This document shows, in pieces, positions 48,239 through 59,207 of a DNA stretch of 64,000 bases. Every line of letters begins with the position of its first letter. Within the stretch, counting starts at the first letter, position 1. Source of the stretch: Mytilus edulis (taxonomy: Eukaryota > Mollusca > Bivalvia > Mytilida > Mytilidae); NCBI RefSeq assembly GCF_963676685.1, contig NC_092357.1:65637957-65701956 (forward strand), read 5' to 3'. A program made the position numbers and the translations under genes. The notes under the pieces were generated by a model that saw only the letters and a program-made list of their open reading frames with translations, was not told the origin of the DNA and did not search any database.

Positions 48239-48719
48239 ATGGGGAGTCCCCAATAACAGTAGAAAATTCAATAAAAAAAAAAAATACGGGAAAATTTTCA
48301 TTGTTACTTTACTAATGAACTCAAAATCGTTCAAATTTTTTTTGGTCGTGTTTTGAAATCCCGAACCTGCGCAAAAATGTACAATGTACTTCCTTTTTCT
48401 GGTCTCGTTTGTATGAAACTTTGAGTAAAATATATATTTATCAGTCTAGTATAAAATAGGAAGGAACGCGCAATACCAATTTCATTTTTATTAATTCCTT
48501 GATATGAAAAAACGTTACCTGATGATAGCGTTTCTTTGTTTACATTGCATATGACGTCATAATTTAAATAACGTCACAACTAAATCCCTAACAACAGAAC
48601 CAAAATCGGAAACGTTACGGTATTTCAGTTTCATTTTTTTTAAACAAATATTTAAGTTACAAAAAAATAATTCATACAGACTTCGTCCCCATTTACAGGT
48701 AATGCCTGCCTCATATTAA
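48239..48719. mobile_element. GGGGACGAAGTC-ended repeat, copy 2
   Basis: Near-identical to 19275-19735. The left end has lost ACGAAG (it reads GGGGAGTCCCC); the right end GACTTCGTCCCCATTTACAG is intact. Confidence 0.75.
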
Positions 48720-48724
48720 TTTTA

Positions 48725-48840
48725 GAGCATAGGTGATCCAGTAGTCTAGCACATCGGGCATAGTGCAAAGCGATTTAATTTGGTGCCACGATATCAAAGT
48801 AGCACAAGTTCAAATCCAGCAAGGGGGAAGAACAAATTTG
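48725..48840 (+). repeat. Possible tRNA-derived SINE head
   Basis: GTGATCCAGTAGTCTAGCAC resembles an A box, and AAGTTCAAATCCAGC, about 80 bp on, resembles a B box. I find no second copy in the window, so this is tentative. Confidence 0.35.
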
Positions 48841-49700
48841 GCATTAATTTTGTGTGGGTTTATAATTAATTTCTTGTCTGACATTATAATTTAAATATAG
48901 TGACATAAAATCAATTTTTGACACAAAAATGGTGGCCATTTTGAATATTTGTTGGCAGATCAATTATTAACAACCGAAAACTATCTAATTTAGTTCACCT
49001 TAAACTATTTTTGAACATGGAGACGATAACAAATTAATGCCAACAAGGTTTTCAAGTCGAAATAATCATATCATGCATATTGGACCACTGTGAACACTGT
49101 TGTTTTTTCCCAAGCAGCTGTGGACTGGAACCCTTACATCATAACACAGTAAACCAGTTCATTTTTACGGATATTTACAGATACTTCTATGATTTCAACT
49201 TTTCTTTAAGTGTTTATGAATTAAAAAGACTGTAGAACTAGAAGAAGTGATTTTTTACTAAAACATTTCACTTTGCCTTCATATTTTAACTTGTATTTTT
49301 CCCGAGAAGAGGAATCACAAATAAATATTCGTACCGAAATTGTTTCGGCATTTACTTCCCAAAAGTCATTTCCTGTCAATTTCAATAATATTTGCATCCA
49401 GTCAACAACAAATTCCAAAAATTGAAAGGTGATTAAATCTATCATCATTGTTTTTCCACCTAACATAGGCACTCATCTTCTTGACCATCCAAAGTTCAGT
49501 CTGTTCCTCGTGTAACAGCTATAAACGCTTTCACAGTTTCAATTTCATGTAGTCCAAATAATCTGATAAATTTTATTATGAGTGACGTCTGTCAAGGCTA
49601 TTTTAATTTTTACTGGGACGCCTTATGTCGGACTAAAAATATTTTATATTTATGGGGCTGGATCGACATGAAACTTTAATAGTCCAAATAATAATGTCTG
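48841..49700. other. AT-rich DNA, no gene seen
   Basis: The minus-strand frame at 49221-49472 shows no domain. Confidence 0.45.
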
Positions 49701-49707
49701 GCAAGGC

Positions 49708-51424
49708 TTTTTTTTTTTTTTTCTTCAAAGCCTAAAGAAGTCAGTCCAGCCTCATACTTACTTAATGATGTTTTCCGGTACAGGATCCTCACGGTTCCTC
49801 TTCACCAGACTCATATAATTGATTATTGTCTCCATTATTTCTGATACTGCTTCCGGTTAATTCAGCTCGATAATCAGAATAATAGATTTCTTCGTATTCC
49901 CAGTATCTATCTAGTCTATTTTTGAATGAGTTTATAGATGGCGCTTTAGTTACTTTATCCGGTAACTTGTTCCATAATTTGGCTATTCTTACAGAAAACT
50001 GTTTTTCCTCAGACTTGTTTTGAATCGTTGGTGAATGATTTTATTACTGTTTACTCTTGTGCTATGTCTATTTTCAGTGCTTGCAATTAATTTAAGGAAT
50101 GAACTCGTTTCTGGATCGTAATTACCATTAAGTATCTTGTATGTCTCAATCATGTCCCCTCGGACTCTTCTATATGACAATGTTGGCAGCTTAAGTTTTT
50201 TCAGTCTTCCCGGGTAGCTCAGTTTATTGAATCCTGGTATTTGTCGTGTTGCCCTTTTTTGTACATTTTCGATTTTGTCAATGGATTTCTTTTTAAAAGG
50301 TGCCCATACAGAACTAGCATAGTCTAAGTGTGTTCGCACTAATGTTTTGTATAGAGGTATGAAGATTTTTTCATTTAAGTTTTTAAATGTCCTTCTAATT
50401 GCGGCAAAAGTTGAATTAGCTTTGTTCACTTTTTCGCATATGTGTCTTTCAAAGGTTAAATCTTCATCAATTACTACTCCAATATCTTTCTCTTCTTTAC
50501 ATTTGCTTATATCATGACCTAATAGTTTGTAACTTGTCTTATCTTCTCTTACCCCTCTACTTATATTTATGTGTTTGCATTTTTCTGGATGGAACTTCAA
50601 CAGCCATGTATCAGTCAGGGGACTTACTGAAATAAGTGATTTTTAAATCACTTATTTGAGTAGCAAATTCATGGTTTTGTCACAAATTGGAATTTTGTAG
50701 TTTTTTCAAAATTTTAAACATATAGGTTTAATTATTATCTTTTAATTAGTAAAATTTAAAAAAAAACAAAAACTTTTTGCTTCTTTTAAGTAGAAAGGTT
50801 TCTGGCTTTGATGCTATCATTTAGCTGAAAATTCTATTTTAGTTGAAAAAATGCTATAATAATGGCTTTACATAATAAACTGATACTTTCTTAAAAGATT
50901 TTTCCCAGCAGTGGGAGTATTTTTCCTGTGAAGTTCAATGTTTCATCTTTCAAATTATGTAATAAAATTCTACTGTTCGCGAAAAAAATTTCACTGTTCG
51001 GGGGTGTTGAAATTAGTAGGGATTATTAAAAGAATGATACTTTAAGAAGTGATTTTTGGGAAGGAAATTGAGGTCTGATATTTAAACAAGTGATTTTTAT
51101 GCCATTATCCTGGATTCAGCACAAGGTCATCACCTGATATGACCTGTTCATCATAGACAACACAGATGTTGGTTCTGATAAGTTTAGAAACATAATTAGT
51201 CCCTGGATCATTAGTATTCTATATTTAAAGCTACAATAAAATTAAATCACTTCTTCTAGTGATTAATTTGTACTACTTAAATAGTAACTTTCAACCTTTA
51301 TGGAAATAATGTTACTTAAATCAGTGATTTAAAAAATCACTTATTTAAGTAAAGTCCCCTGACTGTGTATCACTCCATTTCTCGAGATTTTTTAGATCAT
51401 CTTGCAATATAATTTGATCTGATA
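49708..51424 (-). pseudogene. Non-LTR retrotransposon, reverse-transcriptase C-terminal half, interrupted
   Basis: Read on the minus strand: LQDDLKNLEKWSDT (51424-51371), a 754-bp insertion, then WLLKFHPEKCKHINI and a 200-residue RT/thumb region (50600-49989; LGHDISKCKEEKDIGVVIDE, LVRTHLDYASSVWAPFKKKS, ENVQKRATRQIPGF). A one-base shift near 50000 is needed to continue with FSVRIAKLWNKLPDKV and RLDRYWEYEE to a stop at ~49791. A poly-A tract (T run at 49708-49724 on plus) marks the 3' end. The W-x-KF-x2-KC and HLDYAS-x-VW motifs are typical of jockey/CR1-like LINEs. The catalytic FADD region is missing: 5'-truncated and dead. Confidence 0.85.
50612..51365. mobile_element. 754-bp MITE inserted in the LINE, 5-bp duplication
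   Basis: Ends CAGTCAGGGGACTTACTGAA and TAAGTAAAGTCCCCTGACTG are inverted. TGTAT flanks both sides (50607-50611 and 51366-51370), and removing the insertion plus one TGTAT restores the LINE frame SDT-WLLKF. The inner ends also contain AAATAAGTGATTT-type palindromes. CAG..CTG ends with a 5-bp duplication suggest hAT. Confidence 0.85.
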
Positions 51425-51430
51425 TATGTA

Positions 51431-51580
51431 AGATCCGTATAAACGCTCATATACTGATGATTGAAAGAGGGAGACATCTAAATATTCCCAGAAATGAGAG
51501 ATACTGCTCTGTATGTACTTCTGGTCAAATTGAAAATGAAAAACATTTTCTTTTACATTGTGAAATAATTACATTAGATG
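51431..51580 (+). pseudogene. LINE C-terminal zinc-knuckle-like fragment
   Basis: IRINAHILMIERGRHLNIPR, then NERYCSVCTSGQIENEKHFL and LHCEI, cut off by the MITE that begins at ~51575. Same motif as 11091-11190. It faces the opposite way to the adjacent RT fragment, so it is a separate insertion. Confidence 0.75.
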
Positions 51581-52195
51581 TATGTTTCATTATGATACTT
51601 TATTCTGATTGGCTTACTGCACATCACATGTTATTTCGTAGGCAATTTCATTGCTCAATAAAACTTTTCATTCATGATAACACGTGGTCCCACAATAAAG
51701 TACACAGGTGAATTAAATAAAACAATTATAAAATTCGTGTTTTCATGATCATTGCTAAAAATATGTAATTATAAGTATTGAATGCTTCTTTTTGTAACTT
51801 CATAGGGTTGTAAAAGCGTTGACCGTGTGCACATTTTTAGTATGAAGCGCTTTCGCGCTTCATACAAAATGTACTTCGGTCAACACTTTCACACCCCAAT
51901 GAAGTTAGGCCAAATAAAATAGTATGTGTGGTTCCAGTTACATCTGAACAAAAGTTAGGGAAGGTAGGTAGGGATTTTTTTTGATTTTTGATTTTTTTTT
52001 TACATTGAGTCTATATATGGAAGCATCATTCTGACTTTAACAATGCTTAATGAAAAATGACAATAAAATCTTTAGGGTAGGCTATTTTCAAGACGAAAAA
52101 GTAGGGAAGGTAGGGTTACTGGAACCACACATATATATATTTTTATTTGGCCTTACAAAAAGAAGTATTCAATTTCTTAAAAATACTCAACTAAA
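51575..52195 (-). mobile_element. Hairpin-headed MITE, copy 2 (with a nested insertion)
   Basis: Inverted copy of 31620-31978. Its hairpin end is split at 51905 by a 245-bp element and resumes at 52153 (TTACAAAAAGAAGTATTCAA). Confidence 0.75.
51908..52152. mobile_element. 245-bp Harbinger-like MITE
   Basis: Ends GGCCAAATAAAATAGTATGT and TATATATTTTTATTTGGCC, with TGTGGTTCCAGTTAC against GTTACTGGAACCACACA inside. TTA flanks both sides (51905-51907 and 52153-52155). Removing it rejoins GAAG-TTA-CAAAAAG of the host MITE. Confidence 0.85.
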
Positions 52196-52658
52196 AGAGC
52201 CATATTCTACCAAAAAGTTTCAAATATAATCGATCCTACAAAATTTCAAAAACATGAAAATAATATAATCTTTTTATTAAATAATAATTCATACGTATAC
52301 ACAATCCTAAAATTGACTTCCTCTTTCATTTCAGACAGTCTGAACCTGCGTAAAGTAGAACAAACTCTATAAAATTGTCAATATGTCTAATTCATAACCA
52401 TTGTTTATAATATTACATAGTAATATAGTCATTATTTGCAATACTTATTATGTTTGACCAACTATGTAATTGATATACCATGAGCTTTAACCATTTATTG
52501 TTCATGAGTTTGTGCTAATAAAATATTTGTATAAATTTGTATAATTTATTTTTTTTTAAATTTATCCGGTCCCAATAAAAAAATATATTTATTTAGTCCC
52601 AGCACTCATCAAGGAAGCTGAGACTGTTTTGAGGGGGTGGCATCAAAAGACACCATTA

Positions 52659-53077
52659 AGGTTGGGAACAAACCCTCTATATGGTGATTAAACCTGTATA
52701 GAGGGATAATCCTTCTAAAGAGGGATAAGGCCAACCCAATTTGATTAACAGTTCTTTGGATTTTACTGCTCCTGTTTTGGAGAAATAGACTTTTCGATAA
52801 AAAAAAAAAAATTACCGCTTTTGCAAATTTTAGGCCGGCATGCCGCTCCAAAATTAGTTCATCCTTGACATTTTTTCTCGTAGACGTTTTTCTGGTGCAA
52901 TATATATTGCTCCAATCGATTCCAACGCACGTGTGCCATTCTGCCCTAATTTGTTTTAAATCCAGTGCAAACTGTTAACAAAAATACCCCTCTATAGAGG
53001 GATAAATTTACCCCTCTAAAGAAGGATTATCCCTCTATACAGGTATAATCACCATACAGGGGGTTTGTTCCCAACCT
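52659..53077. mobile_element. 419-bp element with ~57-bp inverted ends
   Basis: AGGTTGGGAACAAACCCTCT at the left and AGGGGGTTTGTTCCCAACCT at the right; the similarity continues inward through GTATAGAGGGATAATCCTTC. Several CCTCTA-TAGAGGG palindromes lie inside. The minus-strand frame at 52609-52851 is a shadow. Confidence 0.8.
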
Positions 53078-53975
53078 GTTATGGAGGAAAGGGTTAACTC
53101 TGAAACATTAACCTTAATTAACATGATTAATTTAAAAATGAAATCAAAACTGTTTACCATGTGCACGTAATATGAGAAAGTCCATTATACATGTAGCTAA
53201 CACAGTAAAAAAAAACTCTACACATAGATGAGTGATCTCAGACCAAGTTATGTGGTTTTTTGCCATGATGTTTTTCCTACATCATTTGTACATCATGTAC
53301 ATGTATGTTTTAGAAAAAAACTTTCAATAAATAAATGGAGTAACACTTGCATTATTGAATTCTGTACTTCATCAGATTTAAGGTCAAGCAGTATTTCCTC
53401 AAAATGTACCCAGTCCTTTTTTACCAAATTATAGAATCTTCAATCTTAGACTTTATAATATGCATTTTAAATTAATCAAAAAGTTAATAGCAGATCTGAG
53501 ATGTGTACCCAGCAACAGGCCTCTTCACATTCAAATTGCACTATTGCAGTGTCCTTGCATACTTGTTTTTTGTGAAGATTAATGTAAAATACATTTTGCT
53601 CTCAGAGGGAAAAATAGGTTGAGTTATCTCCCATTGGTTGTGAAATTTTTTATTTCCGTCTCCTTGTATACAAATGTTATCAATGAGGCAGGTTTTTTTT
53701 TTGGTAGGGGAAAGGGGGGGGGGGGGAGCAGAATGAAATAGATTGTTAGTAGATTTCTGTGTTTATTTCTTGGAGAAGAATCAGGGGAGATCACTCAAAC
53801 CTTGAAAAGAAAACTTAAATCTTACAAATTACTTAAACATGTAAATATGAGGTATAGAACATAAAATGATCACTCTTCAAGGTGAGTATTCCATAAATAC
53901 TCAGTTTATGTATATATATTTCAATTTGATTGGTTAAAATATACTTATTTTCAAAAAATTAATGTTGCATAATAC
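53078..53975. other. AT-rich DNA, no gene seen
   Basis: Contains a poly-G run (~53715-53727); otherwise nothing recognised. Confidence 0.5.
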
Positions 53976-53979
53976 ATAA

Positions 53980-54260
53980 AATTGAAAATGGAAATGGGGA
54001 ATGTGTCAAAGAAACAACAACCCGTCCATAGAACAGATAACAGCAGAAGGTCAACAATAGGTCTTCAATGCAGTGAGAAATTCCCACACCCGGAGGTATC
54101 CTTCAGCTGCCCCCTAAATAAATATATATATATATACTGGCTCAGTGATAATGAATGCCATACTAAACTCCAAATTATACACAAGAAACTAAAATTAAAA
54201 ATCATACAGGACTAACAAAGGCCACAGGCTCCTGACTTGGGACAGGCACAGAAAGGCGGC
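53980..54260 (+). repeat. Dispersed repeat R5, long copy
   Basis: Starts GGAAATGGGGAATGTGTCAA; collinear with 35070-35350, and both continue into a further shared ~150 bp ending near GAAGTCTGAGTC. Confidence 0.8.
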
Positions 54261-54477
54261 GGAGTTTAACATGTTTATGAGATTCCAACCCTCCCCCTAT
54301 ACCTCTAACCAATTTAAAAAAGTAAATGCATAACAATACAAACATTAAAATTCAGTTCAAGAGAAGTCTGAGTCTAATGTCAGAAAATGTAACAAAAGAA
54401 AATCAATTAAACTGATTGAAAGATTATGTCTTCAACATATGAGTATTAGGCACAATCCCTCCCGTAAGGGGTTTAGT

Positions 54478-55565
54478 ATTGTCGAGCCTGCAACTTTTGT
54501 TGCAGAAAGCTCGACATAGGGATAGTGATCCGGCGGCGGCTACGGCGGCGGCGGCGGCGGTGTTAGCTAACTTCTTAAAAGCTTTATATTTTAGAAGGTG
54601 GAAGACCTGGATGCTTCATACTTTGTATATAGATGCCTCATGTTACGAAGTTTCCGTCAGTCACATGTCCAATGTCCTTGACCTCATTTTCATGGTTCAG
54701 TGACCATTTTTTGTAATGTTGAATTCTCTCTTATTATAAGTAATAGGATAACTATATTTGATATGTGCGTACCTTGAAAGGTCCTCATGTCTGTCAGACA
54801 GTTTTCACTTGACCTCGACCTCATTTCATGGATCAGTGAACAAGGTTAAGTTTTGGTGGTCAAGTCCATATCTCAGATACTACAAGCAATAGGGCTAGTA
54901 TATTCGGTGTATGGAAGAACTGTAAGGTGTACATGTCCAACTGGCAGGTGTCATCTGACCTTGACCTCATTTTCATGGTTCAGTGGTTATAGTTAAATTT
55001 TTGTGTTTTGGTCTGTTTTTCTCATACTATATGCAATAGGTCTACTATATTTGTTGTATGGAATGATTGTGAGGTGTACCTATCTAGCGGGCAGATGTCA
55101 TGTGACCTTGACCTCATTTTCATGGTTCAGTGGTCAAAGTTAAGTTTTTGAGTTTTGGTCTTTTTATCTAATACTATATGCCATAGGTCATCTATATTTG
55201 GTGTATGGAAATATTTTATGATCTTTATGTCAGTCGCGCAAGTTTTATTTGACCGTGACCTCATTTTCACGGTTCATTGCACAATGTTAAGTTTTTGTGT
55301 TTTGGTCTATTTTTCTTAAACTATAAGTAATAAGTCAACTATATATGTTGTATAGAAGCATTGTTAGCTGTACATTATCTGCCTGGCATGGTTCATCTGA
55401 CCTTGACCTCATTTTCAAGGTTCATTGGTCTTTGTTTAGTTATCTTGGTTAATGTTAAGTTTATGTGACAGTTGTATTAAAGCTTAGCTTTATACTTAGG
55501 ACTATCAACATAATATCAATGATTAGTATAGAAGGCGAGACATTTCAGCGTGTGCACTCTTGTCT
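54478..55565 (+). repeat. Repeat element with a ~147-bp tandem array
   Basis: The head is a nested hairpin (GTCGAGCCTGCAACTTTTGT TGCAGAAAGCTCGAC) followed by a CGGCGGCGG tract. Six tandem units follow, each with TGACC(T/G)TGACCTCATTTTC or a variant. The TGACC starts are at 54810, 54956, 55103, 55250 and 55398, with a diverged first unit near 54673. It ends about GGCGAGACATTTCAGCG. It lies ~300 bp before zinc-finger gene 2. Confidence 0.75.
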
Positions 55566-55671
55566 TACCATCATAACATATATATATGAGAAGAACACAA
55601 CCCCTGTCATGCCAACAACTGGTTTTTAAATAAATGTGTTTAGTTCCGATGCATTTAAAAAAAAAATCTAG

Positions 55672-55795
55672 AAATGATCATTGCCGGAATTCCTTGTTGC
55701 ATTGAAGACCTGTTGGTGACCTTCTGCTGTTGTCTGCTCTATGGTTGGGTTGTTGTCTCTTTGGCACATTTCCCATTTCCATTCTCAATTTTATT
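55672..55795 (-). repeat. Dispersed repeat R5, inverted copy
   Basis: Reverse complement of the R5 start; lies just before the first exon of zinc-finger gene 2. A plus-oriented copy (58170-58290) lies after the gene, so the pair brackets it. Confidence 0.8.
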
Positions 55796-55921
55796 GTACT
55801 TTCAAGATAAAAAAAAAATAACAAGTACAATGTATTCTTTTATTTCAGAGAATTGGTACCACATTCGAACTAAATGACTTTGGTCATTCAGAAATTTAAT
55901 CCAAAGCAGATTTAGAAAGAC

Positions 55922-57871
55922 ATGAATGTTTGTATGGATACAAATGAAGAGATAAATATAGTGATAAAGACAGAAAAACAGCAGACGAAAGATGAACAAG
56001 AATATTTTTGCCCAGAAACTATGTTTGTTAACACAAGTGAATTATTCCCTGCTAAACATGCAACTGAAGATGCAGGAGAAATGTACATTTGCAATACAGA
56101 AAATTTACAATTTCATAAAAATGAAGGGGAGACAAATGTGGATAAGTTACTAATAGGGGAGATAACAAATGGGAATAAATTATTGAATTGTGAAAGCAAT
56201 AATGAAAAAGTTAAAACAAACAAATTCTTTTGTGAACACTGTGGGTCAAGTTTTAGTTTGAAAAGTGGTTTAAGTCGGCATGTTATAAAAGCACATAGGA
56301 ACAAAATTTCCCAAAATTATGAAATGGGTAGTAATGCAGCTTTAGAATTTTGTCCAGAGAAGCAACACAAGCACTTGATGAAAGATTTATCAGTTTCTGA
56401 TATAAAAACAAGGTTGAATGCAAATTTTGGCAAAAAACATGATTCGTTTAAATTTCCTTGTGAAAAATGTTTTGAAACATTTGATACACAAAAGTTGTTG
56501 AAAAGACATGCTAAATCTCATATATTTTCATGTGAAGTTTGCAGGGTATCATTTACTGGTAAAAAAGAATTAGATCGACACAGAATTGAATCAAATCACA
56601 ATCCAACATATGCTTGTTCTGTATGTTCAGCTATCTTCGATACTGAAAAACAAGTAATGAAACACATGAGGCTCCATACAGGGGATTCTGTCAATGAATG
56701 TGAATTCTGTTTAAAAGTATTTAATCAAAAACACCATCTTGTTAACCATTTGCGACAACATACTGGTGAAGCACCATTTGAGTGCCTTCTTTGTGGTAAA
56801 AAGTTTCGACGAAAGGCATATCTTCAAATTCACCAAATTTCTCATACTGGTGAAAAATTATTCAAGTGCGACATTTGTTCTGTAAGTTTGTCTAGCAAAT
56901 GGAGTTTAAGATGTCACATGAAAACTCACAAAGAATATGTGAATAGTCGGGATATGGTTGACACTCTCCAGTATCCTTGTGAAGAATGCGGGATGGCATT
57001 CAAAAGAAACGATGCTCTCTCTAATCATAAAATGAAAGTACATACAAATGAACGACCATTTAAATGTTTAGTTTGTGGAGTGGGGTTCAGGAAAGGGTCT
57101 CATTTAATGAATCATTCCCGTCTACACACAGGAGAAAAACCTTTCATGTGTGAATTGTGCGGTAAAAAATTCAGACGACCTTCATATCTAAGAGATCATG
57201 CTCGAATGGTTCATGGTCAAGAACAACCATTTAAGTGTGAGAAATGTTCGAAGCCTTTTATGACAGAAAATACTCTGCAGAAGCATCTCGTTTCCTGCAC
57301 ACCTGGAAAACCAAAAAAGACGTATGAATGTCACATTTGTCAGAAAACTTATGTCAATAAGATTTGCTTTACTAACCATATCTCTAAATGTCAGAAAAGT
57401 TCAGGGGAAGATTTTTGCAACTGCGGTATGCAAAAGCCAACAGAATTGAAAAGTCAAAACATCAAAAAAGTTGAATCTGTTAACACATGTGTTAATGAAG
57501 AAACAACCCAGTTGAATGACCAGAAGTTAGATAAAAAGTCCCCAATCTTAAAAAATGTAAATAACAAAAGACTGAAACTAAATAGCGATACATGTATAAA
57601 CAATAAAGACAACGAAGATGTGAACGATACAGATGATGAAATTGATAAAAGTCCAAGAATCTCTGACAATGTTGGAACAGAAATTTATTCTGAAACAAAT
57701 TCATGCAAGGACGAAAATTCAAATGGACTACATGTATCTGCAGAAAACAATCTTATGCCAGAAACAAATTGGTGCGAGGAAGAAATTTCAAATGAAGAAC
57801 TGTTAGACAACTTTCAAAGTGCACAAAATTTTAGCTGTAAAAGGTGTGGGAAGCCATTTATGGTAACGTAA
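55922..57871 (+). CDS. C2H2 zinc-finger protein 2, 649 aa, last finger cut short
   Basis: The exon probably begins at an acceptor (TTTTATTTCAG, ending 55850), with the ATG at 55922 after ~70 bp of leader containing stops. The short N-terminus has INIVIKTEKQ. A spaced finger pair follows (about residues 101-180), then an array to about 490: twelve complete fingers in all, e.g. FFCEHCGSSFSLKSGLSRHV, FECLLCGKKFRRKAYLQIHQ and FKCLVCGVGFRKGSHLMNHS, the last two of C2HC type. TGEKP-type linkers are partial. An acidic linker (about 500-625) ends in a thirteenth finger start, FSCKRCGKPFMVT, followed by a stop. GTAAC and GTAAGG at the stop could be splice donors, so the gene may continue. Probably a nuclear DNA-binding protein; not assigned to a named orthologue. 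Confidence 0.85.
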   Translation: MNVCMDTNEEINIVIKTEKQQTKDEQEYFCPETMFVNTSELFPAKHATEDAGEMYICNTENLQFHKNEGETNVDKLLIGEITNGNKLLNCESNNEKVKTNKFFCEHCGSSFSLKSGLSRHVIKAHRNKISQNYEMGSNAALEFCPEKQHKHLMKDLSVSDIKTRLNANFGKKHDSFKFPCEKCFETFDTQKLLKRHAKSHIFSCEVCRVSFTGKKELDRHRIESNHNPTYACSVCSAIFDTEKQVMKHMRLHTGDSVNECEFCLKVFNQKHHLVNHLRQHTGEAPFECLLCGKKFRRKAYLQIHQISHTGEKLFKCDICSVSLSSKWSLRCHMKTHKEYVNSRDMVDTLQYPCEECGMAFKRNDALSNHKMKVHTNERPFKCLVCGVGFRKGSHLMNHSRLHTGEKPFMCELCGKKFRRPSYLRDHARMVHGQEQPFKCEKCSKPFMTENTLQKHLVSCTPGKPKKTYECHICQKTYVNKICFTNHISKCQKSSGEDFCNCGMQKPTELKSQNIKKVESVNTCVNEETTQLNDQKLDKKSPILKNVNNKRLKLNSDTCINNKDNEDVNDTDDEIDKSPRISDNVGTEIYSETNSCKDENSNGLHVSAENNLMPETNWCEEEISNEELLDNFQSAQNFSCKRCGKPFMVT

Positions 57872-57887
57872 GGATAAATAAAATACA

Positions 57888-58005
57888 CTTCAGGTCAAAT
57901 ATTCATTTTGAAAGCACTAAGGTCAAATATATTCATGTGAGAAGTACTAAAGGTCAAATATTTATAACGTAAGCCTTTTATGGTTTCTGAAGGTCAAATA
58001 TTTAC
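57888..58005 (+). repeat. AGGTCAAATATT short repeats after zinc-finger gene 2
   Basis: Four copies of AGGTCAAATAT, about 18-40 bp apart. One unit also repeats the gene's end (AAGCCTTTTATGGT against AAGCCATTTATGGT at 57850), which suggests tandem duplication of the 3' coding end. Confidence 0.7.
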
Positions 58006-58169
58006 ATATGATTTATTTATATTTGCTGTGGCTTGACAAAACCTAATATTTGGTAAACATTTAGTAACAAATTTCACGAAGACATTCGTGACATTTGTAA
58101 AAATAATAAATAAAAGGTATATATATTAAAATTAAAAGAGCTGTCTGTACATGTAAGGTAAAATATCCT

Positions 58170-58290
58170 TATTTATAAAATTGAGAATGGAAATGGGGAA
58201 TGTGCCAAAGAGACAACAACCCGACCATAGAGCAGACAACAGCAGAAGGTCACCAACAGGTCTTCAATGCAACGAGAAATTCTAATTTGT
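58170..58290 (+). repeat. Dispersed repeat R5, short copy
   Basis: AAAATTGAGAATGGAAATGG through TCAATGCAACGAGAAATTC. A (TA)n run follows at ~58389-58412. Confidence 0.8.
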
Positions 58291-58412
58291 TTGACAAAGG
58301 GAAATAATCCTAATAATTCTATTGACAGAAGAACTTTCAGTACCAAATAAATGATAACAATGGTCCCTGGTTTAGCAAATGTTTTCATTATATATATATA
58401 TATATATATATA

Positions 58413-59200
58413 CATATGTATGTATTCATGCACATTTGTACCTAACCAAAGAAGACAAAGTACATTGTACATGTTGTGTGCATATGTTTATCAAAAATCA
58501 AAAATATATTTAATATATAAAATAATAAATATTGATATTTTTTGTAAATACATGTATGTTATAATTTGATATTGTTTATTTATTGATAAAGTATTATGTT
58601 TTTTGTTATGATTTTAATGTGTGAAAATGGTTAAAACACGTTGAAGTTAATTGTTGTGATTTTTTTTTCAGATTTTGAATTAATACAATTTATTGTGATG
58701 ACTTTCTTTTCATATTGTTGTCTCCCCTTGACAGAGTAAAAAAAAAGGACAAATGTATGCTGTTACAAGACTGGTGCCAGTAGCTTGTAAAATATAAGTT
58801 TGTGATTATGTCAAGTTAATGGGAAGCTGCTAGAGGAAGGGCAATGATATTTGGTATGCAGTTGTACATGTATGAACATTTGCACATCTCATATTCATGG
58901 AGATTATTTGACCTCACTCCCTCAGCTAAGGTTCATTTATTTTGCAATATTGAGAAAAATCCTGTTTTATCCATATGAAAGATTTCAACCCTATCGCATT
59001 TTTCGCCATAATAAAAACATCGCAATAATTTCTGATTTTACAGTAGACAATATGTATTGCTGAAAGTGGTGTTAACACCAACAATTACTCAATCAATCTT
59101 CCTTCTTCCTGCCCAATTCTGGTTACGGTAATTTTCCCATTTGCATCCTTACTGCCAAATCCTAAGTTGAATCGTACATATAAAATAGAGTTTTTGCTGC
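58413..59200. other. AT-rich DNA, no gene seen
   Basis: Nothing recognised; possible 3' continuation of zinc-finger gene 2 was looked for and not found. Confidence 0.45.
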
Positions 59201-59207
59201 TCTTCCA

